Shown: positions 44,380 to 54,797, numbered from the stretch's first letter. The stretch: DNA of 54,812 bases from an uncultured Pseudomonadota bacterium (GCA_937138395.1 CAKZPB010000113.1:1-54812); one strand, 5' to 3'. Made by a program: numbers and translations. The notes: generated by a model from the sequence alone, not told the origin.

Positions 44380-46188
44380 ATGAAACTTCGCAACGTTGCG
44401 ATCATCGCGCACGTCGATCACGGAAAAACAACGCTGGTTGACCAGCTCTTGCGTCAGTCGGGTGAATTCGCAGCTCACGAGAAGCTGACTGAGCGGGTCA
44501 TGGACTCGAATGATCAGGAACGCGAGCGCGGCATTACCATCCTGGCCAAGAATACCGCGATTACCTGGCAGGACTGGCGCATTAATATCGTTGACACGCC
44601 CGGTCACGCCGATTTCGGCGGTGAAGTCGAGCGCGTCTTGTCCATGGTTGAATCGGTGCTGCTGCTGGTCGACGCGGTTGACGGCCCAATGCCGCAAACA
44701 CGCTTTGTTACGCAGAAGGCCTTCGACATGGGTTTCCGGCCGATCGTGGTGGTCAACAAGATCGACCGACCGGGTGCGCGGCCGGATTGGGTCGTGGAAC
44801 AGACGTTTGACCTGTTCGACAAACTGGGGGCGACTGATGAACAGCTTGATTTCCCGGTCATTTATGCTTCGGCCATCAACGGCTATGCCGGTATGGCTTC
44901 TGATGTCAGCGAGGGCGATCTGACGCCGCTGTTCGAAGCGCTGGTCGAGCACGTACCGGCGCCCGATGTCGATCCGCAGGGACCGTTTCAGATGCAGGTA
45001 TCCAGCCTGGACTACTCCAGCTATGTTGGCCTGATCGGGATCGGGCGCATCGTGCGGGGCAGGGTCAAGCCCAATCAATCGGTCGTCATCGTTGACAAAA
45101 ATAGCGATGAGCGCAAGGGCAAGGTGCTACAGGTGCTCGGTTTCAAAGGCTTGAGCCGTGACGAGGTCGATCAGGCCGAAGCGGGCGATATCATCGGTAT
45201 TTCCGGCATCAGTGATATCGGCATTTCCGATACCTTGTGCGACCCGGCCGAGGTACAGGCCCTGCCGCCGCTGACGGTCGATGAACCGACCATCCACATG
45301 ACCTTTCAGGTCAACGATTCACCATTTGCCGGCAATGACGGCAAGTATCTGACCAGCCGTCAATTGCGCACCCGCCTGTACCAGGAGGCGACGCACAACG
45401 TTGCGCTACAAGTCAACGATACGTCCGATCCGGATCAGTTCGATGTGGCCGGACGGGGTGAGCTGCACTTATCCGTACTGATCGAAACCATGCGCCGCGA
45501 AGGCTTCGAGCTGGCGGTGTCGCGGCCCCGTGTGCGCAAGCGCGAAATCGATGGTGAGCTGCGCGAGCCCTGGGAGCAGGTGGTGCTTGATCTGGACGAA
45601 CAATACCAGGGTGCGGTCATGCAGGCCATGGGTGAACGCAAGGCCCGCATGGAAAACATGACGCCGGACGGTACAGGTCGCGTTCGATTGGATTACATTG
45701 CACCTGCCCGCGGCCTGATCGGTTTTCAGAGCGCGTATCGCACCATGACCGCGGGTACCGGCCTGTTTTTTCGCGTGTTTGACCACTGGGGACCAGCCAC
45801 CGAGCGGATCGCGGCGCGGACCAACGGCACGTTGATCAGCATGGATACCGGCACCACCGTCGCATATTCCTTGTTTACCCTGCAGGATCGCGGCAAGTTG
45901 TTTCTGGGTGCTGGTGAAGAAGTCTATGAAGGCCAGGTCATCGGTTTGCATTCTCGAGATAACGATCTTACCGTCAACCCGCTCAAAACGAAGAAACTGA
46001 GCAACGTGCGCGCGGCAGGCAAGGACGACGCGCTGTTACTGACGCCGCCTGTTCGAATGAGCCTGGAGCAGGCGCTGGAATTTCTGGCCGATGATGAATT
46101 GCTGGAAGTTACGCCGAATCACATCCGGGTTCGGAAGCGCTTCTTGAAGGAATACGAGCGCAAGCGCGCCAGCCGAGAGGCGAAGTAA
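44380..46188 (+). CDS. typA: Ribosome-associated GTPase TypA/BipA
   Basis: 602 residues. Translational GTPase of the EF-G/LepA class acting on ribosome assembly and stress adaptation. G1 AHVDHGKT (10-17), G2 region RERGITI, G3 [12 protein letters not shown]4 NKIDRPGA, followed by EF-Tu domain 2, EF-G domains and the BipA-specific C-terminal domain ([18 protein letters not shown], then [13 protein letters not shown]). ATG 44380 (MKLRNVAI) is the family start. It ends at a strong bidirectional terminator. Confidence 0.97.
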   Translation: MKLRNVAIIAHVDHGKTTLVDQLLRQSGEFAAHEKLTERVMDSNDQERERGITILAKNTAITWQDWRINIVDTPGHADFGGEVERVLSMVESVLLLVDAVDGPMPQTRFVTQKAFDMGFRPIVVVNKIDRPGARPDWVVEQTFDLFDKLGATDEQLDFPVIYASAINGYAGMASDVSEGDLTPLFEALVEHVPAPDVDPQGPFQMQVSSLDYSSYVGLIGIGRIVRGRVKPNQSVVIVDKNSDERKGKVLQVLGFKGLSRDEVDQAEAGDIIGISGISDIGISDTLCDPAEVQALPPLTVDEPTIHMTFQVNDSPFAGNDGKYLTSRQLRTRLYQEATHNVALQVNDTSDPDQFDVAGRGELHLSVLIETMRREGFELAVSRPRVRKREIDGELREPWEQVVLDLDEQYQGAVMQAMGERKARMENMTPDGTGRVRLDYIAPARGLIGFQSAYRTMTAGTGLFFRVFDHWGPATERIAARTNGTLISMDTGTTVAYSLFTLQDRGKLFLGAGEEVYEGQVIGLHSRDNDLTVNPLKTKKLSNVRAAGKDDALLLTPPVRMSLEQALEFLADDELLEVTPNHIRVRKRFLKEYERKRASREAK

Positions 46189-46200
46189 TCAGAAACAAAA

Positions 46201-46230
46201 AAAACCGGAGCAGGGCTCCGGTTTTTTTTT
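46201..46230. terminator. Bidirectional terminator between typA and the HiPIP gene
   Basis: Stem AAAACCGGAGC / GCTCCGGTTTT with an AGG loop, flanked by A and T runs, so it works for typA (plus) and the convergent HiPIP gene (minus). Confidence 0.88.
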
Positions 46231-46248
46231 GGATATGAAACTGCCGGT

Positions 46249-46581
46249 CTATTGTGCAGCAACCCAGGCGCTGCACCAGCCACCGGATGCAACTTGCTTG
46301 CCGGGGAACAGCGCACAGCCGATCCAGTCACCTTCACCAGCGCCCTGTGCCAGCTGGCAGTTGGCACAGTTCTGGCTGACATCGTGGGTCGGATAGGCTG
46401 CATTGTCCACCTCGTTGGTGTCGTGCTTGTAGCCCAACGCCTTGGCCTGTGCATTTTCAGGATCGAGCTGTTCGCCATCCTGAGCCAATGCAGTGTTCAT
46501 CTGCACAAACGACGGCAACAGCAGGGCCAGTGAGCCAGCACCAGCAATCTTGAACAATTTTCTACGGGAACAATTCGCCAT
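46249..46581 (-). CDS. High-potential iron-sulfur protein (HiPIP), Tat-exported
   Basis: 110 residues. Periplasmic electron carrier with one 4Fe-4S cluster. Twin-arginine signal SRRKLFK (5-11) and hydrophobic helix to about residue 33 (ALAQ cleavage). The four cluster cysteines are Cys72, Cys75, Cys89 and Cys103, in NCANCQLA, WIGCALFPG and GGWCSAW, the standard HiPIP spacing. ATG 46581 has GGAG seven bases upstream. A Fur-box-like site lies about 65 bases upstream. Partners may be cytochromes or an oxidase elsewhere; no partner gene is next to it. Confidence 0.95.
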   Translation of the reverse strand: MANCSRRKLFKIAGAGSLALLLPSFVQMNTALAQDGEQLDPENAQAKALGYKHDTNEVDNAAYPTHDVSQNCANCQLAQGAGEGDWIGCALFPGKQVASGGWCSAWVAAQ

Positions 46582-46646
46582 AACAAACTCCTTCACGGTC
46601 GGTATTTGAATGATTGGAATAACGGATTCTTGCCGAGAACAGAATA

Positions 46647-46665
46647 TAAATGATTCTCATTAAGA
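46647..46665 (-). promoter_or_regulatory. Fur-box-like operator before the HiPIP gene
   Basis: AATGATTCTCATTA (46649-46662) matches 12 of 14 central bases of the Fur consensus AATGATAATCATTA and is itself near-palindromic. A TATATT minus-10-like box (46643-46648 on the minus strand) abuts it, so bound Fur would block transcription toward the HiPIP gene. The gap 46582-46892 also holds the fasciclin terminator; nothing else is seen. Confidence 0.55.
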
Positions 46666-46839
46666 ATTAGTAGTAATATCAGTTACTTACGATGTATGAA
46701 TAGTACACCAAGACGCATACCTGGTGTGTCAACAAACGTTTACATTACGCAGGTTTCCCTAAACCCACGATGAACAGGTTTGCTGGTTGGGCGGTTGAAT
46801 TTGTCAGGAGTCGAAGTGCTTGACTGCCAATATTCAGAC

Positions 46840-46867
46840 AAAAAAAGAGCGAGCCGAAGCTCGCTCT
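46840..46867 (-). terminator. Intrinsic terminator of the fasciclin gene
   Basis: On the minus strand the stem AGAGCGAGC / GCTCGCTCT with a TTCG loop is followed by a run of T. It lies 26 bases after the stop codon. Confidence 0.88.
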
Positions 46868-46892
46868 CAACACAGCGGTTGGAGGCAGTGTT

Positions 46893-47372
46893 TTACGGAA
46901 GAATTACCGCGTCGATGACGTGGATTACGCCATTGCTGGTTTCGATGTCGGTCTGTACGACGTTAGCGCCGTCTACCATGACACCTGCGTCTGATACGGT
47001 GATGTCGATATCAGAGCCCTGGACGGTCGTGGCTGAGTCCAGGCCAACAACGTCGGCTGCCATGACTTTTCCGGCAACGACGTGGTAGGTCAGTACCGCG
47101 GTCAACTGTTCAGTGTCGGCCAGCAGCGCATTGAGGTCGGCTTCCGGGATTGCAGCAAACGCTTCGTCGGTCGGCGCAAACACGGTGAATGGGCCTTCGC
47201 CCTTCAGCGTTTCGACCAGACCGGCAGCCTGTACTGCAGTAACCAGCGTATTGAAACTGCCAGCTTCGATGGCGGTGTCGACAATATCTTTCTTGCCGTG
47301 CATATCAGCCATGACAGAGACTGAGAACATCGAAGCGAAAATCAACAGCGCGAATTGAGTTAATTTATTCAT
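46893..47372 (-). CDS. Secreted fasciclin (FAS1) domain protein
   Basis: 159 residues. A Sec signal peptide (1-22, cleavage near VMADMHG) and one FAS1 domain: [53 protein letters not shown] and the C-terminal [13 protein letters not shown]. Such proteins are secreted adhesion-type domains of unclear bacterial role. ATG 47372 has AGGAG eight bases upstream. Divergent from the AlkB-like gene only 19 bases away, so their promoters must overlap the coding ends. Confidence 0.93.
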   Translation of the reverse strand: MNKLTQFALLIFASMFSVSVMADMHGKKDIVDTAIEAGSFNTLVTAVQAAGLVETLKGEGPFTVFAPTDEAFAAIPEADLNALLADTEQLTAVLTYHVVAGKVMAADVVGLDSATTVQGSDIDITVSDAGVMVDGANVVQTDIETSNGVIHVIDAVILP

Positions 47373-47391
47373 GATAAAACTCCTGTAAAGT

Positions 47392-48090
47392 TTGTTGGCC
47401 CTAAATTGGACCCTCCCAGTATCCGTGTCGAACATCGATGCAGCGTCAAATTCAAATGAAGGTTTTGTCAAGGTCTGCGCGCCTGATGGTGTCGTGCAGT
47501 ACTGTCCTGGCTGGCTGCAATGCCCCGATGCCGACCGTTTGTTCCGAGTCCTGAAATCCGATCTGGAGTGGCAGGAACGGCGCATTACGATGTTCGGCCG
47601 CACGATGCTGCAGCCCCGTCTGATCCACTTCCAGGGTGATTCCGGCATAGCCTATCGCTATTCAGGCGGACGCTATGAGGCCCAGGGTTGGCATGCCGAC
47701 GTGCTGCAACTGCGCGATGAGTTGTTGACGCATATACGAGCCGGCATTGCAGCGCTGAGGACTGATCAAGGGTTGATCAATACCATTCGTTTGAACAGCG
47801 TCTTGATCAACCAGTATCGAGATGGCCAGGATTCAATGGGCTGGCATTCGGATAACGAGACCGAGCTTGGAGCCAATCCCCTGATTGCATCGATCAGTCT
47901 GGGTTCACCGAGGCGGTTCATATTGCGAAACAAGACTTCGAGACAAACGTTTGCGATTGAACCTGATCACGGCAGCCTGATCATCATGGCGGGCGATTTG
48001 CAGCACCACTGGCAGCATCAAGTGCCCAAGACCAGAAAGCCGGTCGGAGCCAGAATCAATCTGACGTTTCGCACCATTGTTGAAACTTGA
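47392..48090 (+). CDS. AlkB-like 2-oxoglutarate/Fe(II) dioxygenase
   Basis: About 232 residues. DNA/RNA repair-type dealkylase: [42 protein letters not shown] with the iron Hx[14 protein letters not shown], a later His in HHWQHQVPK and RINLTFR with the 2-oxoglutarate Arg. Closer to the short AlkB-like group of proteobacteria than to E. coli AlkB. The first start (TTG 47392) is uncertain; GTG 47425 would remove 11 residues and leave room for the fasciclin promoter. Confidence 0.9.
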   Translation: MLALNWTLPVSVSNIDAASNSNEGFVKVCAPDGVVQYCPGWLQCPDADRLFRVLKSDLEWQERRITMFGRTMLQPRLIHFQGDSGIAYRYSGGRYEAQGWHADVLQLRDELLTHIRAGIAALRTDQGLINTIRLNSVLINQYRDGQDSMGWHSDNETELGANPLIASISLGSPRRFILRNKTSRQTFAIEPDHGSLIIMAGDLQHHWQHQVPKTRKPVGARINLTFRTIVET

Positions 48091-48122
48091 TATTGCCTGT
48101 TGATTAAAGCACGCGTTATGAA

Positions 48123-48377
48123 TTATTGGCTTTCGGGTTCAAACGGCTCGGCACTATCTTCGTTGTCTACATCGCTGAGCTTTTCGATCGTCTGCTGCGC
48201 CTCGGTCAGCATGGTCTGACACTGTTGGCTCAACTTGATGCCCTGCTGGAAACGGTCGAGCGAATCGGCCAGCGGTAGCTCACCGGATTCCAGCTGGTCA
48301 ACCAGCGCTTCGAGTTTCTCCAGCCGTTGTTCAAAATTAAGATCGGGCTCGGGTGTATCGGATGATGTCTTGGGCAT
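48123..48377 (-). CDS. xseB: Exodeoxyribonuclease VII small subunit
   Basis: 84 residues. NFEQRLEKLEALVDQLESGELPLADSLDRFQQGIKLSQQCQ is in part the XseB signature, a helical hairpin that binds XseA. The tail is acidic. In many genomes xseB precedes ispA-dxs; here it is last in the gluQ-accA-tilS-xseB row, 31 bases after tilS. The large subunit is not in the window. Confidence 0.93.
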   Translation of the reverse strand: MPKTSSDTPEPDLNFEQRLEKLEALVDQLESGELPLADSLDRFQQGIKLSQQCQTMLTEAQQTIEKLSDVDNEDSAEPFEPESQ

Positions 48378-48408
48378 GGATCATGATCAGTGGAGTTGTA
48401 GCTGAATT

Positions 48409-49764
48409 CTAGCAGCCCGGGTTGAATGCGCCTGCGCTTTTCCATTCCAGCTGAACGTGCTGGCTTTCCAGGCTGCGCCAACAATCTCGAGCCAACCAGC
48501 GTGAACCCAGCGCAAGCAGTTGCCCTTCATTTCGAATGCGCGGCCAGCGGGTCCTCCGCCAGGGCGGTATGCCCTCAGAGCGCAGCAGCTCGTTGACGTT
48601 ATTGGTGCAGCGCGCATGGGTCTCCAGATCAATCACCTCACCGGGAAATACATCACCGGCCTGGCCACTGTCAACCAACCACTGGCCTGACGGCAATGCC
48701 GATCCATGCAATCGTAGGATGCCCAGCGGCGCCGGCAGCGCAAACTGGAGATTCGTGTTCGTGACTACCGCTTGTTCAACCGCCCACTGGTCCGGCGGTA
48801 CGGGTTTGCAATCCAGCCACAGCACATCATCCCAGCGACGTAGCTGGGCCTCCGGCCAATCGAGCAGCGGCTGGCGATCCGGGCTCGCATGCATGCACTG
48901 ACGGTACCACTCCTGCAGGCGCGCGCCGGGCGGAGCTTCGATCGACCGGGTTCGGCACCAGTGCCGGATCAGTTCCAGCGCACGACCGGCTTCGAACTTC
49001 AGCCAGGGCTGGAGCTGAATGGTATCTTCCCCGAGGCGTTGCTCGCTGCACTGCGCGAAGTCCTGCTCTGCACGATCTTCGAGCGCGTCGCGAGCGCTCG
49101 CCATCCAGTCGATCGAGCTCAGCACTGCGCTTCGATAGCCGGGCCAGCGCTGCTCGATCTGTGGCAGCACGGTTTGCCGCAGGTAGTTACGATCCAGCGT
49201 CGTATCCTGATTGGTCGGATCCAGGATTGCGGTCAGGTCATGACGCTCCAGGTAGTCGAGAATCTCCTGGCGCGACCAATGCAGAATCGGACGTGCCAGA
49301 AAGCCAGCTCCAAAAGACCGAACGACCGCCATGCCGGACAGCCCGCGGGCGCCACTCGCGCGCAGCAACCGCAAGAAAAACGTTTCGATCTGATCGTCCC
49401 CGTGGTGCGCAGTCAGCACATGGTCGTTGTCGGAAAGTCTGGCCTGAAGACGCGCATACCGTGCATGACGTGCGGCAGCTTCCGGTCCACCCTGGGACGG
49501 CAACTCGTCAGGATTCAGTCGTTCGACATGGCAGTGCATGCCGAGCTGTTTGGCTGCATGCCTGGCTTGTTCGGCACGGCAGGCGCTGCCGGAATCCAGT
49601 CCATGATCGATGTGTATCACGTCCAGGCGATCACGTAATCCGGCTTCCAGCAGCAGATGCAGCAGACACAGCGAATCGGGCCCGGCGCTGAAGGCCAGCC
49701 AGTGATGGGCGTGGCTGGACAGTGCGTTGGGGTTCAGCCGAGGTGCGGCGCTTTCAGGCTTCAC
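48409..49764 (-). CDS. tilS: tRNA(Ile)-lysidine synthase
   Basis: 451 residues. Converts C34 to lysidine in tRNA-Ile(CAU), essential for decoding AUA. The PP-loop reads [11 protein letters not shown], with Ala in place of the usual second Gly of SGGxDS. Other motifs fit: [46 protein letters not shown] and [15 protein letters not shown]. The C-terminal domains are divergent but of normal length. The start is GTG 49764, overlapping the accA stop by 4 bases. Confidence 0.93.
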   Translation of the reverse strand: MKPESAAPRLNPNALSSHAHHWLAFSAGPDSLCLLHLLLEAGLRDRLDVIHIDHGLDSGSACRAEQARHAAKQLGMHCHVERLNPDELPSQGGPEAAARHARYARLQARLSDNDHVLTAHHGDDQIETFFLRLLRASGARGLSGMAVVRSFGAGFLARPILHWSRQEILDYLERHDLTAILDPTNQDTTLDRNYLRQTVLPQIEQRWPGYRSAVLSSIDWMASARDALEDRAEQDFAQCSEQRLGEDTIQLQPWLKFEAGRALELIRHWCRTRSIEAPPGARLQEWYRQCMHASPDRQPLLDWPEAQLRRWDDVLWLDCKPVPPDQWAVEQAVVTNTNLQFALPAPLGILRLHGSALPSGQWLVDSGQAGDVFPGEVIDLETHARCTNNVNELLRSEGIPPWRRTRWPRIRNEGQLLALGSRWLARDCWRSLESQHVQLEWKSAGAFNPGC

Positions 49765-50720
49765 TCTCGGTCGAATACGCCCATGTTCATGAAGCGCTGG
49801 TAGCGTTGTTCGATCAAGTCGTCCGGCGTTTCGCGATCCAGCGTTTCGAGCTGGGCGATCAGGCGTTCCTTGATTCGTTCGGCGACTTCTTCAGGGTTGC
49901 GGTGGGCACCGCCAAGTGGTTCACGGATGATGGTGTCGATCAGGCCCTGTTCTTTCAGGCGGGTTGCTGTCAGGCCCAATGCACCGGCAGCAATTTCAGC
50001 CTTGTCGGCGCTCTTGTACAGAATTGACGCACAGCCCTCGGGCGAAATGACCGAATAGATCGAATATTGCAGCATATTGGTCCGATCGCCCACGCCGATG
50101 GCCAGCGCACCGCCGGAGCCGCCCTCACCAATCACCGTGCACAAGATCGGCACTTCGAGCCGGGCCATGATCATCAGATTGCGCGCAATGGCTTCCGATT
50201 GGCCGCGCTCTTCTGCGCCCACGCCGGGATAGGCACCGGGCGTATCGATCAGCGTCAGGATTGGTAAACCAAAACGCTCGGCCATTTCCATCAGACGCTG
50301 AGCCTTGCGATAGCCTTCCGGGCGCGGCATGCCGAAGTTGCGGTGAATCTTTTCCTTGGTGTCCCGGCCCTTCTGGTGGCCGATCAGCATGACGGCCCTT
50401 CCATCCAGTGAGGCCAGACCGCCGACGATGGCATTGTCGTCGGCGAAATGCCGGTCGCCGTGCAGTTCCTCGAAACGATCGAAGATCAGCGGAATGTAAT
50501 CCAGCGTGTAGGGCCGTTCGGGATGACGGGCCAGCTGCGCAATTTGCCAGTCGGTCAGGCCAGCAAAAATCGATTCGGTCCGTTCCTGACACTTGGCTTC
50601 GAGGCGCTGAATCTCCTCGTCCAGGTTCAGATCCTGATCCGTACTGACGTTGCGCAGTTCGTGCAGCTTGGTCCGCAGCTCGGCGATGGGTTGTTCAAAA
50701 TCCAGATAAGTCGAGGACAT
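49761..50720 (-). CDS. accA: Acetyl-CoA carboxylase carboxyltransferase alpha subunit
   Basis: 319 residues. First step of fatty-acid synthesis together with AccB, AccC and AccD. Conserved parts are [71 protein letters not shown] in part and [21 protein letters not shown] in part. ATG 50720 (MSSTYLDFE) is the family start; the open frame upstream is not homologous. Overlaps tilS; accA-tilS adjacency is common in gammaproteobacteria. Confidence 0.97.
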   Translation of the reverse strand: MSSTYLDFEQPIAELRTKLHELRNVSTDQDLNLDEEIQRLEAKCQERTESIFAGLTDWQIAQLARHPERPYTLDYIPLIFDRFEELHGDRHFADDNAIVGGLASLDGRAVMLIGHQKGRDTKEKIHRNFGMPRPEGYRKAQRLMEMAERFGLPILTLIDTPGAYPGVGAEERGQSEAIARNLMIMARLEVPILCTVIGEGGSGGALAIGVGDRTNMLQYSIYSVISPEGCASILYKSADKAEIAAGALGLTATRLKEQGLIDTIIREPLGGAHRNPEEVAERIKERLIAQLETLDRETPDDLIEQRYQRFMNMGVFDRE

Positions 50721-50750
50721 TCTGGTCTCTGTATTGATTCGGATGAGTCG

Positions 50751-50756
50751 AGTATA
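50751..50756 (-). promoter_or_regulatory. Minus-10-like element before accA
   Basis: On the minus strand TATACT lies 31 bases before the accA ATG, in the 100-base gap after gluQ. No good minus-35 box accompanies it, so it is only a candidate internal promoter. Confidence 0.3.
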
Positions 50757-50820
50757 TCCGTGATAGCCGACATTCGCACGGGGCGGCATTTGGCAAAAAG
50801 CATGATCCGCCCAATTGCAC

Positions 50821-51687
50821 TTAACGGCCTGGCGATGGAATGGGCTGGCTCGGGATTCGGCGGGTTTGCCAGTGCCCGCGTACCCATTGCCAGACTGCAT
50901 CGATGGAATGCAATGCTTCCGGCGGTTGCTGACCGAGCATGTGCAGTACGGTCTTCAACGTTTGTAACGGCGGCTGAGCATGCACCGGATCGGCGTCGGT
51001 CGATTTGCCGAGTTTTTGCTGGTCCTGGTCAACCACCAGCGGAAGATGAAGCCAGCTTGGTGGTTCTGCGCCCAGGGCCTGCCACAGCGCGATCTGACGC
51101 GCCGTTGAACCGAGCAAGTCAGCACCGCGCACGACTTCAGTTACGCCCTGATCGATATCATCGACGACCACGGCCAACTGGTAGGCCACCAGGCCATCGG
51201 CGCGGCGAATTACGAAATCACCGACGGTGTCGCTCAGCTGTTCGATTCGCTGACCGAAAACCGCATCGTTGAATTGGATTGGATCATCAGGCACCCGGAA
51301 GCGAATACTGCGGGCATCCTTGCCGGCTGGTACCCCGTTGCGACAAGTACCCGGATAAATCCCCGAAGCCGGCAGATCAGCGCGACTGCAGCCACAATTG
51401 AAGGCCAGGCCCCGAACCATAAGATCGTCAATCACGGCATCGTGACGCGCCCTGGACTGGCTTTGCAGGATTACAGGCTCGGCGCTGACCATACCAAAGC
51501 GCTTCAGGTCGTTGATTTGCCGATCCACCGCGCCTGGAACCTGCCGCGCAGGATCAATATCTTCAATCCGGATCAGCCAGCGGCCATCATGCAGCAGTGC
51601 CTGAGCATAGCTACCGACCGCAGCCAGCAGGGAGCCCAAATGAAGATCGCCGGTGGGTGAAGGCGCAAATCGTCCAACGTAGGTCAT
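50821..51687 (-). CDS. gluQ: Glutamyl-Q tRNA(Asp) synthetase
   Basis: 288 residues. Truncated GluRS paralogue that attaches glutamate to queuosine in tRNA-Asp. HIGH-like motif [25 protein letters not shown], the zinc-binding set CGCSR...YPGTC and a KMSKS-like QKLGKST. Lacks an anticodon-binding domain, as expected. It is usually next to dksA; no dksA is seen here. ATG 51687. Confidence 0.95.
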   Translation of the reverse strand: MTYVGRFAPSPTGDLHLGSLLAAVGSYAQALLHDGRWLIRIEDIDPARQVPGAVDRQINDLKRFGMVSAEPVILQSQSRARHDAVIDDLMVRGLAFNCGCSRADLPASGIYPGTCRNGVPAGKDARSIRFRVPDDPIQFNDAVFGQRIEQLSDTVGDFVIRRADGLVAYQLAVVVDDIDQGVTEVVRGADLLGSTARQIALWQALGAEPPSWLHLPLVVDQDQQKLGKSTDADPVHAQPPLQTLKTVLHMLGQQPPEALHSIDAVWQWVRGHWQTRRIPSQPIPSPGR

Positions 51688-51814
51688 GGCCTATCTGGCT
51701 GCAGAGGCCGCTTCAGTTCGATGCAAGAAACCTTGATTTTTCGTGCAATTGAAACCATTTCAGTGCATTCTAGCAATGCAATTATTGCGGTTACGGCGAC
51801 GAGGAATATCGACA

Positions 51815-52702
51815 ATGCGCAGAATTCTATTATTTTTGGGTACCAACCTGGCGGTTCTGATGGTCTTCGGATTCGTCATGAATTTGCTCGAACCCTGGCT
51901 GATCGCCAACGGCATCAACGTCAATCAGGCCGGATGGCTGGTATTCGCTGCTTTGTTTGGAATGGGCGGCGCGCTGGTTTCGCTGCTGATGAGTAAACGC
52001 ATCGCACTGATGTCGACCAAGGCCGAAATCATCAAAAACCCCAGCAATCAGGTCGAACGCTGGCTGGTTACGACCGTCGAGCGGCAGGCGCGTGAAGCCG
52101 GCATTGGCATGCCCGATGTAGCCATTTTCCCGTCACCGCAGCCGAATGCCTTTGCGACCGGCGCCTCGAGAAACAATTCGCTGGTTGCTGTCAGCGCAGG
52201 CCTGTTGCAGCACATGAAGCCGAATGAAGTCGAGGCGGTGCTGGCGCATGAAGTAGCCCACGTGGCCAATGGCGATATGATCACGATGACGCTGCTGCAG
52301 GGCGTGTTGAATACGTTCGTGCTGTTCCTGTCCAGGATGATCGGACAAGTCATTGACCGCGCGGTATTTCGCAGCAACAGCGGTTACGGGCCCGGCTATT
52401 TTATTACGGTGATGGTGCTGCAGCTGGTGCTGGGAATTCTGGCCAGCTTCATTGTCATGGCATTTTCGCGCTGGCGAGAATTCCGTGCCGATGCAGGTGG
52501 CGCCAAGCTGGCCGGTCGCAGCAACATGATTGCCGCGCTGGAACGACTGAAGCAGGGCCATGGCGCGCGCGATGCCCAATTGCCCGAAGCGGTCGAGGCT
52601 TTTGGCATCAAGGGCAGGGCCGGTGAGGGCATCAAGCGCCTGTTGATGAGCCATCCGCCGCTGGACGAGCGGATTGCAGCCCTGCGCAATTCAGCAGTTT
52701 GA
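51815..52702 (+). CDS. htpX: Membrane protease HtpX
   Basis: 295 residues. Zinc-dependent M48 endoprotease of the inner membrane that degrades misfolded membrane proteins. Two N-terminal membrane helices (about 4-28, 40-58), the HEVAH site at 145-149 with a later Glu (FRADAGGAKLAG), and two further helices (about 155-215). The ATG is preceded by GAGGA at 9 bases; open sequence further upstream is not family-like. No clear heat-shock promoter could be confirmed in the 127-base upstream gap. Confidence 0.96.
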   Translation: MRRILLFLGTNLAVLMVFGFVMNLLEPWLIANGINVNQAGWLVFAALFGMGGALVSLLMSKRIALMSTKAEIIKNPSNQVERWLVTTVERQAREAGIGMPDVAIFPSPQPNAFATGASRNNSLVAVSAGLLQHMKPNEVEAVLAHEVAHVANGDMITMTLLQGVLNTFVLFLSRMIGQVIDRAVFRSNSGYGPGYFITVMVLQLVLGILASFIVMAFSRWREFRADAGGAKLAGRSNMIAALERLKQGHGARDAQLPEAVEAFGIKGRAGEGIKRLLMSHPPLDERIAALRNSAV

Positions 52703-52739
52703 AACTACCGGGGCCTGTTGCCAGCCGCTTGATCCCGGT

Positions 52740-54797
52740 TCAATCCTCGCTGGCAAACTGGTCCTGAACCAGCGTTACGCCGACCTGCCACAAGGTGGCC
52801 AGGTCACTGGTATTTTCGACCGATGGGGCAATGACGTGCGTATTGTTTTCACCGGCTTCATCGACCAGCTGCTTGAGCACATCGCGAACTTTCTTGTCTT
52901 TACCAAGCGATGCCAGGATTTTGGGATCCAGCTTGATGTAGCTGGTTTCGAGGTTCTTCATCGTCAGCTCGACGCGTGAGCCAAGCTCGACGTCGAGTAG
53001 GGCAAAGCGCACACCCCGCAAGCCAAAGCGACTGATAAATTTCTGCACGTCCTTGAGCTGATCTCGAATTTCGGGCTCGTGAAATCCAATGACGAGCTTT
53101 CGGCCGTCCAGCGTATCGCCGTCGACCGCCGATTGAAGGTGATCAATGACCGCATTGTCAGACAGGCTGGCAGCCGACAGCGGCAACAGCCAGGCGCTCG
53201 GCGCCGGCCCGTCGATTGCCGATCCGTCCTGCATCAGCTTCAGCATGTGATCGATGAACTGGCGGTCCAGTTCTGCGGCCAGCCCACACTCGGCCGCTGC
53301 TGGCCTGAATACCGACGGCAGGATGATTTCTTCATTTTCTTCCGAACGCAGCCGGCTTTCCAGCTCGACAATCAAGAACTCGTCGTCCTCCATATCGGTG
53401 ATTGGCAGCTGGACCAGGCGGAATTCGTTGTTGTCCATTGCGTGGCGCAGACGCTCTGCCCATTGTTCGCCGCTGCTGGCATCGCCGCGGTCGGTGCTCG
53501 GTCGATAGCGCAGATAGCTGTTGCCGCCGGAGCGCATGGCCTCGACTCGTGCCTGATCGGCATGTGCCAGCGTTTCATCCACGGTGAACATGGATTTACC
53601 GCCCACCGCGACGCCCACGCTGGCAGTGACGGTTGGTGTCTTACCCTGGATTTCCAGGATACTGCCGGAGAAGGCGTCCACGAGTTGCTTGGCGAGCTGG
53701 GCGGCCTGTTCCCGATCGTCGAGCCAGGTGCGGATGGCGAACACCTGATCGGACAGTCTGGTCGGCAGATGATCGTCTTCGGTTGCGTCGGCGAACAACG
53801 CGGCGGTCTGCTTGACCAGCTGATCGGTGGCCGACGTGCCCACGGCCAATTGAAGCCCTTCCTGATCGTCGAGCGACAACAACAACACCGCAAGGTCACC
53901 GTGCTGATTATCGTCTGCGTATTCCTGCTCGAGCTGCTGAACAAAGGCCTGGCGATTCATCAGCCCGGTCAGCAGATCGTGACTCCGAAGCTTTTCCAGC
54001 TCTTCCTGAAGCTCGGCATTGTCGGCCTGCTCGAACTGTTCGCGCACCATGGCCTGAATACAGGCCTCACCCTCATAGCGTGCGGGCGCGAATTCAACCA
54101 GCGCGTTGAACGTTGAGCCGTCAGCGCGAACAGCGTTAACGGCTACCGGGTCATCAGGGATGACGCCCTTGGCCAGCGACTTCAGAAAATGCTTCAGGTC
54201 GGTGCCATCGCCGCTGGGCTTGAGCAGATCGAGTACTGAATACCCTTCGAGATCTTCGATGTTCAAATAGCCGAACTGTTCCAGATAGCTGGGATTGGCG
54301 TAGACGTGCAGGCCCTCGTGCAGATAGGCAATGGCCTCACTCGACGACTCCAGCAGCAGGTTGTAGCGCTGGTGTAGATCACTGACCTGATGCAGCGTCT
54401 CGGACTGACTGCGTGACTCGCGAATCTGGCGAAAGCGATTGGTCAATAGACGGCGGACCGTGCGCTCATCATCCAGCCGTGCACAGCCCTCGACCCCGGC
54501 CTGCGCTGCATGTGCAGCCGCCTGTGGTTCTGCGCTGACCAGTGCGATCAGTCCCGGCGGCGGATTCAGGGCCCGTAACTGCTTGGTTACCGGGTCGACC
54601 AACCCGGTCGTGCCCTCATGAATGTTGATCAAGGCCAGGTCTATCGGAGATTCATCAACAATTCGTGTGATTGCATTGGGCGTATCGGCGAAGTGAAGAT
54701 TGATATGCGCATCTCCCAACGACTGCTCCAATTCACGAATTGACGCGATTTCGTCATCGACGGCGAGGATATTCAGGATTTCAGGCGTTGCCGACAT
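52740..54797 (-). CDS. FimX-like protein: REC-PAS-GGDEF-EAL, all signature motifs degenerate
   Basis: 685 residues. Receiver-like domain (1-120) with DD 14-15 but Asn58 where the phospho-Asp is expected (ALINIHEG); PAS domain (about 140-265, LLESSSEAIAYLHEGL); GGDEF-like domain (about 280-440, SHDLLTGLMNRQAF) with LSDQVF instead of GGDEF; EAL-like domain (about 455-685) with VELESRL where EAL is expected, ending in WQVGVTLVQDQF. This is the architecture of Pseudomonas/Xanthomonas FimX, an enzymatically inactive c-di-GMP receptor needed for type IV pilus function. ATG 54797 is used; the start lies 15 bases from the window edge, so a slightly longer form cannot be excluded. Confidence 0.82.
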   Translation of the reverse strand: MSATPEILNILAVDDEIASIRELEQSLGDAHINLHFADTPNAITRIVDESPIDLALINIHEGTTGLVDPVTKQLRALNPPPGLIALVSAEPQAAAHAAQAGVEGCARLDDERTVRRLLTNRFRQIRESRSQSETLHQVSDLHQRYNLLLESSSEAIAYLHEGLHVYANPSYLEQFGYLNIEDLEGYSVLDLLKPSGDGTDLKHFLKSLAKGVIPDDPVAVNAVRADGSTFNALVEFAPARYEGEACIQAMVREQFEQADNAELQEELEKLRSHDLLTGLMNRQAFVQQLEQEYADDNQHGDLAVLLLSLDDQEGLQLAVGTSATDQLVKQTAALFADATEDDHLPTRLSDQVFAIRTWLDDREQAAQLAKQLVDAFSGSILEIQGKTPTVTASVGVAVGGKSMFTVDETLAHADQARVEAMRSGGNSYLRYRPSTDRGDASSGEQWAERLRHAMDNNEFRLVQLPITDMEDDEFLIVELESRLRSEENEEIILPSVFRPAAAECGLAAELDRQFIDHMLKLMQDGSAIDGPAPSAWLLPLSAASLSDNAVIDHLQSAVDGDTLDGRKLVIGFHEPEIRDQLKDVQKFISRFGLRGVRFALLDVELGSRVELTMKNLETSYIKLDPKILASLGKDKKVRDVLKQLVDEAGENNTHVIAPSVENTSDLATLWQVGVTLVQDQFASED

